64,000 nt of DNA from Rhabditophanes sp. KR3021 (taxonomy: Eukaryota > Nematoda > Chromadorea > Rhabditida > Alloionematidae), in contig CAUJLY010000006.1 of NCBI GenBank assembly GCA_963281155.1, positions 9,424,001-9,488,000 on the forward strand, written 5' to 3'. Of this stretch, positions 28,761-40,898 are shown piece by piece; positions within the stretch are counted from its first letter, which is position 1; the number at the start of each line of letters is the position of its first letter. The position numbers and the translations under genes were made by a program. A model generated the notes under the pieces. That model was not told the origin of the DNA. It made no database searches and was given only the letters and a program-made list of their open reading frames with translations.

Positions 28761-29690
28761 CAAAAATGGTAGTGTTTGTGTAACAAATCTTATACAGAAC
28801 ATTAGTACAAGTATAAAAAATTACGCGATAGAGGCATTATTTATAAAATTGTGCCTTGTGATAGTTGCGACACTATTTATTCTAAAAATGTTTTCTCGAA
28901 GACTTTGGAGTGCTATTATACTTTTATTTAATCACTATTTCGGTGGACTTCATTTCAGAAGATTTTACGATGAATTTGATTTTTTTATGGATGATTTAAC
29001 CATATCTCTGCAAAATGCATTTTTCTGGAATATTGTTGTAAATGATATCGTGCTACCTTTTATGTTTTATTTGGCTCAAACTGAAGATTTAGGAAAAATA
29101 GACTCTATGCATGTCAATATGATAACTTTTCCACTTGGCATTTGTTACAAGGTATACCTAAGATTGGCTCTTCCTTAGAACATGAAGTATGCCGTTATAG
29201 TACAAAGAACGTTGCTGCCTAGTTAAAATTTCATAATAATTAAATCCTCTATTTCCATTCTTTTATTATAATTGAACGATATCTAACTTTTGCGTTGGTA
29301 ATGATTATTAATAAATATTTTTCAATTTTCGATTATTTCGTTAAATTTGTTTCAATAATAAGAAGGCTGAGTATCCAGTAAATTTAGCCTTAGTTAATGC
29401 CAACTGTATACCGATGTTCATCCATTTTCGTGCCTAATGAATTCCAACTACCGCAAACAAAATACTCACAAAACATGAGGATGAACAATAGCAATAAAAA
29501 GCACCTGCTGTTACGGCTGTCTCTATTTTTTGCCATTAAGCAAGATGGACTAAATTAAATGCAGTAGCTTTTATAATAACATCCTCAGTTTGTGTCAATC
29601 TATGGCACTGCTTTCTTATACGGAACAGTTTGGGGCAAAGTTGTATCGGCTTACTCCCTTACTTTGCTTATATTTTTTACTGGTCCCTAG
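28761..29690 (+). CDS. Small multi-pass membrane protein candidate
   Basis: An open frame from about 28761 (ATG 28888 for the first methionine) to AAG|GT at 29151 can be joined to 29589-29690 (acceptor ATCCTCAG, frame kept). The product has two or three hydrophobic helices (LCLVIVATLFILKMF, NDIVLPFMFYLAQ, SAYSLTLLIFFTGP) and a glycine-containing segment YGTAFLYGTVWGKV. I do not recognise a family. The stop codon ends 19 bp before the start codon of RFT1, so it may be the upstream member of a very tight gene pair. The 5' end is uncertain and the 437-nt intron is long for this window. It could also be a wrong join of unrelated open frames. Confidence 0.35.
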
Positions 29691-29709
29691 CTTATTTTAA
29701 GCATAAAAA

Positions 29710-31544
29710 ATGGATTTCTTCGGCGATAATGTCAAATTTAAAATGCAAATACAGGTAAACTTTAATTTATCAACATAAATATAGCCTCCTTTTCAGGCTT
29801 TAGCAAGTTTATTATCAATATTTGCCAATATTTATTATATAAACAATGCAGACATCAACTTGTTGAGTGTGATAAATGTTCGATTTGTTTTGTTTTATAA
29901 TATCGTTCACTACATATCAATTCAACCCATGCGAAAAGCCATTTTGGAGTTGAAAAAACCATTGAAAAATTTAAATCGTCATCTTACTTTGAGGTATTAT
30001 AGATTGACTTTGCATTTGTGATTAATTGCCTTTTCTCTTTTAGTCATTTATTTATTTATATTGCTATTTTGTTTTTTGGTTTGATATGGATGTTTTTTAC
30101 ACCATCATTGAAGCCCCAGTATAATATAAGTACACTCAAATTAATTATATGCTTTGGAAGTTCTGTTTTGATAGAGTCTTTAGCGGAAAAAGATGTAATA
30201 GTGGCAATGAATTATGATAATACCAAACAACTGACTATTGGACAATGCCTTGCTTTGATAGTTAGGCAAGTTGGACCCGCTGTTCTTATGTCATTTAATT
30301 TAAGCTCAACTGTCACCTCTTTTTGCTTTTGCCAGTTGATTGGATCCATTGCTTTTGTTGTAGTTCATCACAGGATGGGGAAAGAATATTCGTATTTGGT
30401 TGATTCACCAACTGATAAAGCTTTCCCCACAACATTCAACCAAATTAAGCATTTTTATGACAAAGAAATTTTGAATCAAGTATGGAATAATTATAAATAT
30501 GGGCTGCATGAATTAACATGGAAACATTGTGCTAGCATCGTTATGACTTTTACAAATCTATTGACCTTAAAAGAGCAATTCATTTTTAACCAAATTCAGT
30601 TTTTGTCCTTAGCAATAATAAATGGAGCTTTTATGCCCATCATAGAGTATATCAACAATGATCTCCAGTACAAAATTTACAAAAACAGCAGAATAGGTGA
30701 TTACAATGAGGATAAGGCTGTTGAATTAACATCAACAATCAAGTCAACTTTGAAAGGCTTTATATTGTCAGGCGTAATTGTTTGTCTCTTCAGTTGCACT
30801 TACTCACAAACAATTATCAAAATGTATAATGTTACGTTGTTGGCAAACAATAGTGGAGGAAAGCTGTTATTCCTCCAATCATGCTACCTTGCTTTAATAA
30901 TGATCTATGAACTCATTGAAAACTTAATAACTTCCTCACTTCAAGAAAAAGCAGTACGTTTTGGTTTAATTTTAAATTAATATTTCTTTTAGTTTGCCAA
31001 ATTTTCATATTGTTTGTCAATTTTCGCTATAGTCCAAATATTTGGCGCTTACTTTTTTGCTATAGGTCAAGGGCCTGTCGCGTTAATGAATGCAACAATC
31101 TTTTTTACATTTATACGATTTTTGTCTAGGTAAGCTAGAAGATACAGTAGCATTTTGCTGCCATGTAATGCATAAATTTGTATAGATATAAATAAATTTT
31201 AGTGTCATTTTTATGAAACGAATCTTTGGGGATATGATGCCGTCACCAGAATACATGATGCCCGCTATATCAAGTGCAATTCTTCTGGTTGTCGCAGGCT
31301 TTGTGACAAGTTTGTCCCACTTTGTATGTTTCTTATCTTTTAACTCATCTTTTTATTACCAACATGAGATTACCATTCAATTTTGACTTCTTACTTTCAG
31401 ATATTTGCATCAACCGAAGGTATTATTCATATAGCTGCCCATTTAGCCATTGGTGGCATTATGTTTTGGGTTGTTTCGCTGCAAATTATTCAAACTGAAT
31501 TTCCTGACATTAGTCTATTGGATCGTCTACTTATCAGAACTTAG
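29710..31544 (+). CDS. rft-1: RFT1-like ER membrane protein
   Basis: Six exons join in frame (29710-29754, 29797-29993, 30044-30953, 30993-31129, 31203-31323, 31401-31544) to 517 aa, close to the roughly 540 aa of animal RFT1. Many hydrophobic helices are present. Family blocks visible are VINVRFVLFYNIVHYIS near residue 50, LIESLAEKD, the loop after the central helices with WNNYKYGLHELTWKHC, SLAIINGAFMPIIEYINN, and FILSGVIVCLFSCTYSQ followed by YELIENLITSSLQEKAFAKF. RFT1 sits in the ER membrane and is needed for N-glycan precursor (Man5GlcNAc2-PP-dolichol) assembly on the lumenal side; its direct role as flippase is debated. Introns are 38-77 nt. The start was chosen because the short first exon is the only ATG in frame; it follows TATTTTAAG, a possible trans-splice acceptor 8 nt upstream. 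Confidence 0.88.
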
Positions 31545-33155
31545 GCACCACCAATAATAAGTATTTATTAAATGACCAAAATTTGCTTCCTTTACAAAAG
31601 AGCTTCCAAATATAAGATACACGCTCGACTTTACCCTTTATATATGTTAGCTCATCAATTTTCTTTAATACGCTTATTTATATTGTATATAAGGCCCGCA
31701 ATCTAAAAAGAACCATTTCGAGGATTGGTGTTAACAAAAAAAGAGGGCCGTTTTCTTTTATAAGTATATATGATTTGCACAATTTCTCGAGGACAACAAT
31801 GCATAGTACATCATTTTATAAACTTCTACTTGCCATTTATTTAAAATAAAGCAAGGGCGATTTGTTTCTATATTAACAGTACATTTTTCTTTTAACTATC
31901 AAACTTTATTATCACTCTTTATCAAGACAAAAAAATATCTGTCTCGAAGGCTTCCTATCTCTTTTCCAATCATATTGCCTTAGGAATTAAGGTTTTGTTG
32001 ATTGGTAAGTCTGATAAATGTTGTGTCCTTTTAACTAGTTAACCATTTTAGATACGCATAACTTCCATACGTTTTCCTTGAAGCATTCGTCAATTGTCAA
32101 TTCTAAATTGTAATGAATCTTAAAAGTAATAAAAATTGCCTACTTTTGAATTTGTATTATCGTGTCACTTCAAATACTCCTGTTCAACAATGCCACCCTT
32201 AAAATGATAACATTCACGCTTCTAGACCCGTGGGCTTATTTATAATAAAATTCCAGAAAGAAAAAGACTAACTTAAAGGTTTGCCCCTCTTCAACTATAT
32301 TTTGTACCAACTTTTCATACATTTGACAGAGCCATCTTAAATTTTTGTTTACTACATTTGTTCCTTACTCATCCTCCTTTTCTTGTATATAATAACTTGA
32401 CAATATACCATCCTTTCTTTGGAAATGCCACTTTATTTAGATACTTAACCAAAAAATTATACACAACCATCATTTCATTATAATTCATTTTGATTTTAAC
32501 CACACACACAAACTTTAATATTTTATCACCATCACCAATTCCGACCACAACAGTTTATCTATTTTATAAACACATAAAAACTTGAATTTGTTTCTTAGAT
32601 GGTCATATCATAAATGTAATGTTTACAATTTGTCATAAGCTACAATATCTACTACACATATAATTTATATGTATGTTTTTAGTTACTTACATAAAAAAGT
32701 GTAGGCAACTAATAGAAATATGTGTAGAATGATATAGCTAATTTAAGACACTACTAGTTATTTCATTTATCAATTTAAAAAAGGGCGAGTTTTTGTTAGA
32801 AACGACAAGTCTACTTTTGAGATAGATATAAGTTATTTATATACATATTTTGGCAATATTCTATATTAGATTATCAAATAGACAAAAGGCCAGTAGCCAA
32901 ATAGTTTGGTGATTGTCTACGTGACCATTTTCCTTTTTAGCCCCTTAAAAGATGAAATTGAGCTTGCTTAAAGTGACGTAGGTCAATTTAAATGCAATAT
33001 CCAATAAATATTAATCATTAAAAGTAATATTCATGTTTATGATCATATCATATATTACATTTCATTTAAACTCAACTTCGTACTATCTAGGCTAATCTCT
33101 CTTGGCATTTAAAAGACAAGGGAGAAAATAAAAGTTAGCCGGGCATCTTGGAACC
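31545..33155. other. Intergenic between RFT1 and the GABA-B receptor gene
   Basis: I see no coding exon or RNA gene in these 1.6 kb. The promoter of the GABA-B receptor subunit gene is expected here; a possible acceptor (TACTATCTAG) ends at 33090. Confidence 0.5.
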
Positions 33156-36100
33156 ATGAAAATGGTTCCGATTTCGGATTTATATGCAAGAATTACCTTA
33201 CTATTCATTCTACCAGTAATATTCATATCACAGCAAGGCAATGCCCTAGGATCGTTTAGTTTTTTTAGTACATTCAAAAAGTGTCCCTATGTCAATGATA
33301 CAAGGTACAGGGAACCATTGTATGTGGGAGTCTTTTTGCCATCAAATTATAGAAAGCAAATTGAACCTGCGATTGAGTTGGCGTTGCGGCATTCTCATGG
33401 TATGAGCAATATTATTCAAGATTATTGTTTGAATTTGGTTTTCAAAGATACGGAGGTAAGTTTTTAATTGCATGCCTTTCTTTTATAATTTGATGGCATC
33501 ATTTTATAATTTAATGACACCATTTTATAATTTAATGGCACCATTTTATAATTTAATGGCACCATTTTATAATTTAATGGCGCCATTTTATAATTTAATG
33601 GCACCATTTCGTCCTCAATTATTCAAAATACTGACCATACGCATTATTTAGTGCAAACCCTCCCTAGGCATGAAATCATTATTTGACCTAATGAGCAGCG
33701 AAACCAAACCAGTTGCCGTTTTCGGAGATGTTTGTACAAATGTTAATGAACCTGTTGCTATGACATCCGGCCATTGGGACTTGCTACATTTATCGTATGC
33801 TGAAACTCACTCGAAATTTGCTACTGCCGACGCCAACGAATTATATCCCACTTTTTTCCGGATGGTTCCAGGCGACCGAAATGCAATATCTGCCAAATGC
33901 CAAATGATTCTTCATTTCAATTGGACTCGTGTTGGTACTATCAAACAAAGTGATGATGCACGTTATTCTTTGGTTAGTTAACGATGTTCCTTTGACTAAC
34001 ATAATTATTACACGTTTTCGCTTCAACTAACTTATTTGTTTGTTTTTAGCCACATGAATCATTGACGACTAAACTTGAAAACAACTATGGAATTAGTGTC
34101 GTATACACGGCAGGTCTTAATTTAGATGAACTTGATAAAGTTTCTTCTGAATTAGACGAATTAAAGACACGTGACGCTAGAGTTATTATTGGTGATTTTG
34201 ATCAAACCTTAGGCCTTAAGATAATATGCGAAGCTTATACGAAGGGAATGTATGGGTCTGGGTATGTTTGGATATTACAAGGATATCACAACAATACGTG
34301 GTGGGATGTAAATCAAGAAGATTCAAATTGTACTCGTTCTCAAATTTTAAGTGTCTTAGAAGGCCATTTTAGTGTCGAATTTGCAAGGCAAAGGCCAGAT
34401 AAAAAGACCAAATTGGTGTCTGGTTATACGGTAAAGCAGGTGGAGAGAGAGTTGGAAAGAGTTTGTAAGGATAATTGCCAAAATGAGGTGTATAATATGT
34501 ATGCATATGATGGAATATGGACTTTGGTGTTGGCTTTAAATAAAACTTTAGAAGCAGACGATGCCACTTCAAGTGATTTTAACAGAGATCATTTTTTATC
34601 AGCCATCAGTAGCAGTAAATTTGAAGGGTTAACTGGCAAAGTCGGCTTTGAAAATCACGAACGCCTAGGAATTGTAAATATTTACCAATTCCTCAACTCC
34701 AACTACCAATTATTCGCTCATTATGATGGTAATGACAACAACCTGATTGTTCATAACAACACAGCCACCGGAAACTGGACTCCCCCGCAAGATGCAACTG
34801 TTGTCTTCAGAGAAAGGCAATACGTCAGTATGTACTTAATTATTATAATGAGCGCAATTTCACTTATTGGCATAATTATCGCTTTGATTTTTTTAGCCAT
34901 TAATATACGTTACAGAAATCATAGGTAAGTAAAATATAATTGAATATTTTATTTATTCGTTTTTAGATTTATCAAGATGTCAAGTCCAAACATGAATAAT
35001 TTAATAATAGCTGGTTCAATTTGTGCCTATGTTTCGGTGATTCTATTAGGAATCGACACCCGGATGGTGAGTCCAAGCCATTTTGTGCCATTTTGCCATG
35101 CAAAGACGTGGGTTTTATGTATAGGATTCACCTTGTCATTTGGATCTATGTTTTCGAAGACATGGAGAGTTCATTCAATTTTTACTAATATTCAATGGAA
35201 CAAGAAAGCTATCAAAGATTATAAATTACTAATGCTAGTGGCGTTGATACTTGCTGCTGATATCATAATTTTGGTAACATGGGCTATTCTTTCTCCCTTT
35301 TCATTCCAAGTCATTGATCAACCAAAAATACACGCAAACAACAAAGATATTATTCCTGAATTAGAAGTATGCCAAAGTCATAATAGCCTTGTTTTCCAAC
35401 TTCTATTGTATGGAATTAAAAGTCTTTTAATGATATTAGGTTGTTTTTTGGCTTGGGAAACGAGGCATGTGAATGTTCCTGCTCTGAATGATAGCAAATA
35501 CATTGGAATATCTGTATATAATATTGTGGTGATGAGTGTTTTAGGAGTGTCTTTAGCTGTCTTATTAAAAGAAGAAGTAGATAGGGCATATGGCTTTTCC
35601 AGTTTTTTTATAATTTTCTGCACAACAGTTACCTTATTTTTGGTGTTTGTTCCCAAAGCAGTAGAATTGGCAAGACAGTCCAAAGATCATGATAATAAAG
35701 CTTATAGAAAGGGAATGCTAAAATTTATAGTTAACAGAAAGTCCGAAAATATGTCAATGAAACCCAAAAGTGGCAGTGATTCATCTGAAACAGCTAAGCA
35801 AAAATTGGATTATATTGAAAAGGAAAATTTAGATTTAAAGAAGGGCTTAAAAGATGTAAGTTAACAGGATTATTATTTTAATCATTTTAATATTTTCTAT
35901 AGCTTTCCTACGAATTATGGGCGTTGTTAGATGAACTGAAAAGAAATAATTATTGCGATTTACACGGTAACTAAAGTTTTTAAATGTTTATTTTTTGAAA
36001 AAGCTGATACTTACACCATAAAAGATACAATTTAGCACAGTGATTAAAATGATATTTATGTAGAGAGATTTAGGCAGAGACTTGGTTGAGATGGCTGATG

Positions 36101-38439
36101 CTGGAGCTTTTTCGATCATTATGTTAAAGTACTCTGTCATTTTTTGATCACTCAAGTCATTGCATTTATTTTTGTCGCAACAACAAAATCTTGAGAATTT
36201 GATTTGACTTGCGTTTGCTTTGTGGTCTTGTAACACCTTTGAGTAGAAAGTTTTCCTAACTTTTGCATCCAAATCATCAGCTCTAAGACAGGACTCATTA
36301 ATCCCACGATATATACAATGTGCCCTTGGCGTACAAAACCTATCAAAATGTTCTGACAGCTTATTTGAATCTAATAAAATAGCAAAATAAGATGAAAAAC
36401 AAACCTGAAAGGATGTTATCATTAAGTATTGTCAAATAATTATTAAACTTACATGGCCAGGTGCACATTGCCTATGATTGTACGATTCTCGGCCAGGATT
36501 GTCATAGCATCGTATGGAGGTATTATTGTCATTTAATGCTTTACGATGCCTAATCCGGTGCGCACAAATAAATTTATGATTAACTCCCATGTAACTTAGC
36601 ATAAATATTAGTATCGTTGACAGTGTTAGATGTGGGATTTTCATTGTGCTAGAATTATGAATTAGGTTTAAGGATTTAACTTTTAGATTCTCTTTTGATG
36701 CAAAAATATAACTTTTTTATTGCTGTATAAAAAATTGAATTATAGATGAACTGGAAAATCGGTTAGAAGTAATTAGGACAGGAGAAGAAAATGAAAAGAA
36801 CGGCGAATGTCACAAAAAAAGTAACAACAATACATCTAATGAAGAAAGTGAAGAATCTTCAGAATGGAAGAATGGCCAAATAAAAATGACTAAGTGCAGT
36901 ACTGAAAATAATAAGAAAAGTGCAATGCCTTACGGACTATCCAAATCCCGCAGCAAAAATGAAGAAGATACTTCAGCATTATTAGATGAGTCAAATATAA
37001 GGTAATCAAAGAGTCTTTTATTATTCTCACCGAAATTTATTAAATATTTATTATGTCGTTGTGTTATCAAAAAAAGAAGCAGTGATATAGATATATAAAA
37101 TTGGAGCTAAAACCTTTTATTTGTTATAGCTAATCATTTCTACGTGGATTTTAACCCCCACTAAAATAAAAATCTTTTTTACGACAAAATGGTACATGAC
37201 ACCAAAAATGTTGCATTAGAGTTGGTGTTGTATGTGGCTCCTAGCATTATTATTAAGTAACGTTTGTGCCACCAAATGTAGATGTTAGTGTACATGCATA
37301 TTTTTTATTTTAAAAATGTTTATTGTAATTGATAAGTCTCTATTGAAGATTATAACTATTTATAGTATTAGCGCTGTTTTCTAAGAATTTTATATAACTT
37401 AGCATATTTTGTATTGCGAAGATTTGTAGTGAAATTTGAATAAGATTAAAAGTTAGCAAACATGCCTTGACGCATATTAATCAAAAAATGGAAGTAAAAG
37501 TGATTGCACAAGATAATTTAAGTAAAATGTTCAGGTAAAAATAACAAGTTGTGAAACTTATAATACAACACTCAATATCAATTTCCTAAAATTAGGCAAT
37601 AATCTGTAGTTAAGCTTTCGATACGTCAAAGCACTTTGAATTGTTTTTAACTAAAAATTAAAATATGAAATTAGAAAGGTTAAGATGGGATTTAAAGAAA
37701 ATAGACCAACTGTAGACACTTCAAATTCAAATGTAAAATTTATATATTAATAATATGTCCTATTATGCAAAATGGCAAAAAGCAGGGATGTCAATGCTGC
37801 CACCTTACTATTTTATCTTTACAAATTACTTTCAAGCACATCCTCTGTATTCATATATACTTGTGTAAATAAAGGGACGAGGCAAAAATATAAAAATATA
37901 TGAGATGATTGTTAGGTAAAATTACAATAATTTAATTCTTATCAAACATTATTAATATTCTCAGAAGATATTATTTATCCTTTAAGTACCTAAGCTTCTT
38001 TATGTTTCCCCAACTTTTATCTATGGCTTTATAATTTTCGGCTAGGCAATTTTTATATATTGCTTACTGGACTACATAATAATAATAAACTTTCTATCAA
38101 ATTGCCAAACTAAATATTTATGAATTAATAGTAAATCATATTCGTTTGTATTTTTATATTGGCAGAGGATATGTCATCTCATCAATATAAAGTACTTTCA
38201 AAAGGCTAAAGCAAAAATAGTAGTATGAAGTAGTAGTTTACGGATGTATAAACTTGTGTATGAGAATTTTTTACATGTAATTATTATCAATATTTAACTT
38301 TACCATAATTTTAATGTTCTCAAATTTCAGTTCAGCACCTAATTCACCGTCCAACAACGGTAGTGTTTTAGTGAAAAGGCACAGTTGTGAGTCTTCTTGG
38401 CCATGGATGGATCCTTCTCAACATATTACAATGCTTTGA
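33156..38439 (+). CDS. gbb-2: GABA-B receptor subunit 2
   Basis: Seven exons join in frame (33156-33455, 33652-33972, 34050-34924, 34967-35855, 35903-35966, 36746-37001, 38331-38439) to 937 aa. A signal peptide (LFILPVIFISQQGNA) precedes a Venus-flytrap domain with GABBR2-like blocks: FGDVCTNVNEPVAM, HFNWTRVGTIKQSD, RVIIGDFDQTLGLKIICEAY. The first membrane helix is near 464-488, then SSPNMNNLIIAGS, TWVLCIGFTLSFGSMFSKTW, FLAWETRHVNVPALNDSKYI and FVPKAVELA mark the class C 7TM core. A coiled coil (KLDYIEKENLDLKKGLKD and exons 5-6) would pair with subunit 1. Resemblance is to subunit 2 rather than 1. The receptor signals through Gi/o at inhibitory synapses. Intron 1 carries a tandem repeat; intron 5 (779 nt) encloses an antisense gene; intron 6 is 1329 nt. 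Exon 2 was started at 33652 because the other acceptor breaks frame. Confidence 0.93.
33478..33609 (+). repeat. 21-bp tandem repeat in GABA-B gene intron 1
   Basis: Six to seven copies of CCATTTTATAATTTAATGGCA follow each other with an exact 21-bp period (CCATTTT starts at 33520, 33541, 33562, 33583, 33604) and only a few substitutions. Each unit junction carries AATGG-CA-CCATT, a short inverted repeat. It fills about two thirds of the 196-nt intron. Confidence 0.9.
35988..36644 (-). CDS. Ly6/three-finger-type GPI protein nested in GABA-B gene
   Basis: Exons 36644-36453 and 36404-35988 (48-nt GT-AG intron) give 202 aa, lying wholly inside intron 5 of the GABA-B receptor subunit 2 gene on the opposite strand. 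There is an N-terminal signal peptide (LSTILIFMLSYMGVNHKFI), then a cysteine-rich domain: IRCYDN, HRQCAPGHVCFSSY, CTPRAHCIYRG, SCLRADD and the closing CCCDKNKCND that marks Ly6/uPAR/activin-receptor-type three-finger folds. A C-terminal hydrophobic helix (LYINIILITVLNCIFYG) suggests GPI anchoring or one membrane pass. Ly6 proteins in nematodes and vertebrates modulate receptors, channels and neuronal behaviour at the surface. An effect on the host gene, by co-expression or antisense interference, is possible but not shown. Family call rests on cysteine spacing. Confidence 0.75.
37002..38330 (+). other. Long intron 6 of GABA-B gene
   Basis: 1329 nt without a recognisable exon on either strand, unusually long beside introns of 42-196 nt elsewhere in the same gene. 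It could hold regulatory elements; I see no distinct motif. Confidence 0.55.
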
Positions 38440-39679
38440 ATTTTACTCATAAATAAATTAAATGTTCCAAAAATCGAGGATATCTGTCTGAGCCAAATAT
38501 AAAAAAGTTGATCAAGAAAGAAAGTAATTAAGCGAATCCCAATATATTTTTGTCAGGAAGATCTTAGTATTTTATAACAAGCATAGTACGGTTATTGTTT
38601 ATTTACTAAATTTTATCAATGCACAACAATAAAATATATTTCTAAATATCGTTCCTAAACAACACCTAAATAATTTAAATACAAACCATACATAGACAAT
38701 AATAGCTTCATCTATCCGAAAATAATTAGTAATTAATATGGTTGATGAATTGAAAGGATTAAAGAACATAAGATTAATGTAGCACGTTACAATTCATAAT
38801 TTAGCACACTACGTTTTTTTCTTAATATTTTGTTTAATGCTTCAATGCATCTCGAAACAAATATATAATGTTTCAAAAGACACCTACTTTTATTGAGATA
38901 AGTTTTCTTTCTTGCACCATAGTTTGAAAAGAAAACTTTATTTAACCGAAATCCTCTTTCTAAAGGCAACTCAAAATATATGGAACACAGCAGCAAGAAA
39001 AGACAATAAAATAAAGATAGAAATGATTAAGGATAACCTGTATTATTCAATTTATTTTGAATGCTTATTTAAAGCAAATGCAGGATGTTTTGATATGACA
39101 ATCATTATATTATATATTTTCCATTTCTAACAACAAATCTAATAGACGTAGTCCGATTAAATATAAGGCAGTAAATTACAAAAAACTTCCCCTATAAACG
39201 TCACACAACATTCAAGGCATTGCCATTAACAATTTAAATTAATTTTTTTATATTTAAACAAAAAGTGATGTCAAATTAATAACAAATTTAAAAGTACTTG
39301 CATCTTTTTTAGTTTTAAATAAAATTGTTATTGATAAGCATGAGTATAAAATATTGCGGGGGTTTCAATTTGTTAATTGAATTTAACAAACTTCCTTCGT
39401 ATAAGGTATTTTTCTAAATTAAATTATTAAATTTGCACAATATAAATGCATTTAGTTTAGAATATTGTTTTGTATTTATTGTTATCAATATAATAATGTG
39501 TGCCTGTTAATAAAAAATGTAATTATATGTGTCTGTATGAAGTAAACAAATGATTACGATTAAACGATAACAAAGAAGTGGTGTATATTTAAATTTAGTT
39601 TATAATAATTGACAATAAAATGTCACCAAACAATAAGTACAAACATTAATATTTTTAAAACATAGTTGTTTGAGATCTT
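38440..39679. other. Convergent intergenic region
   Basis: Between the 3' ends of the GABA-B gene (plus) and the apyrase gene (minus). Overlapping short frames on both strands near 38.8-39.1 kb are not supported by motifs or splice sites. Confidence 0.5.
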
Positions 39680-40898
39680 TTAAATTTCTGCCAATACACT
39701 ATCATCACTTTTCCTCCAGTTGTAAAATTCTAGTCCTTCCATTTTGTAATCTCCTGAAATTAGATGACTTGCAAATAAGATGGTTCCATCAGTTCTAAAG
39801 ACATTTATCTTTGATGCCACTGGTTTAACTCCTACTTCTCTTGTTTGAAGAGCTATGATGACGGTGTCATTCGTTTTAGGAACAAACTGAAATCCCGAGT
39901 ATCCAAATTCTGCATCAACCGCTCCAATTTTAACAACATCGATACATTTGAAAGTGGCATCTGCTGTAATTAAAAGATTTGTTCCGGAAATTTCATCGTG
40001 ATCACGTGTATAAACTGTATGTGAAGCTTTTCTCGGCAAAAAGAACCATTTTTGATGTATCTCAGACCATTGGCATCCTTCATGCACCAAATAGCCCGGG
40101 AAATTTATTCCAGCAGCATTTCTCAAGGCTCTAAAATTTGCTTCCCAATTTATAATTTCCTTGGCACCATTACGACTAAAGATGTTGATGTATTGCTGAT
40201 TAATGTTTGTTATAATTGTCCCAGCACTATTCGTAATTTCTTTTCCATGACTACCGACGTATAACTTATCATCCTTGACAGTCATCCACTCTCCTTTGAA
40301 AAGTGAATCAGAATCTCCACTGCCATCGGCCATTATTTCCATGGCATGGGTTGTTCCGTTGACGATACGATAAATTATACCGGTTTTGTCATCAACTGTC
40401 GTTAATTTAGCGTCGAACCATTTTAAGTCTGAGAATTCACCTCCTCTACTATTAGTATTCGTTTGAGTTGTTAAGGCAACTTCTGTAGAATCCCAAACTA
40501 TTTTGGCAAATGAATTGTCTGCAGAAATATATAACTCGCCCATCTTAACAGTACTTTCATATTCAGTTCCAGCAGATGTGGTTACCTTGGATGCTTTGTC
40601 CTGATCCGAAATAACTATAAATGGAAAAATTAAATTTTTGCCATCTGTTGTGATGTTGTATTGGGGTGTGTCATCATAGGTTTTGAGAGAAATGATTTCG
40701 ACTGTTCTAAAAACAGAGTTAACAGGTGATATTCCCTTAATCTCAAAATTTTTCACATTTTTTAATAATTGAGAATCTATAGCGGCTGAAATAAAATTTT
40801 GAAATATACACATATTAATAAATAATTCCCAAATATAGTTGCTTACCTGCATTAGCGAGAAAAAAATAATTTGTCGTAAATAAGAGCAAAAGCAGCAT
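39680..40898 (-). CDS. apy-1: Secreted calcium-activated nucleotidase (apyrase)
   Basis: Exons 40898-40847 and 40785-39680 (61-nt intron) give 385 aa. Exon 1 supplies a clean signal peptide (MLLLLLFTTNYFFLANA). The body matches the CANT1/bed-bug-type apyrase family by eye: FSDLKWFDAKLTTVDDKTG, FKGEWMTVKDDKLYVGSHG, a NWEANFRALRNAAG helix, GYLVHEGCQWS, KWFFLPRKAS and the terminal MEGLEF motif, a five-bladed propeller with a central calcium. The enzyme hydrolyses UDP, GDP and related diphosphates in the ER/Golgi or outside the cell and supports glycosylation by removing UDP. A TTTCAG acceptor at 40912-40921 lies 14 nt before the ATG. The open frame continues upstream of the acceptor (to 40852), but that part is intron. 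Confidence 0.9.

Noticed and set aside
33661..33669. CCCTAG acceptor for exon 2 of the GABA-B gene
   Set aside because: It would put TGA in frame; the acceptor ending at 33651 keeps frame and gives the expected Cys-containing sequence.
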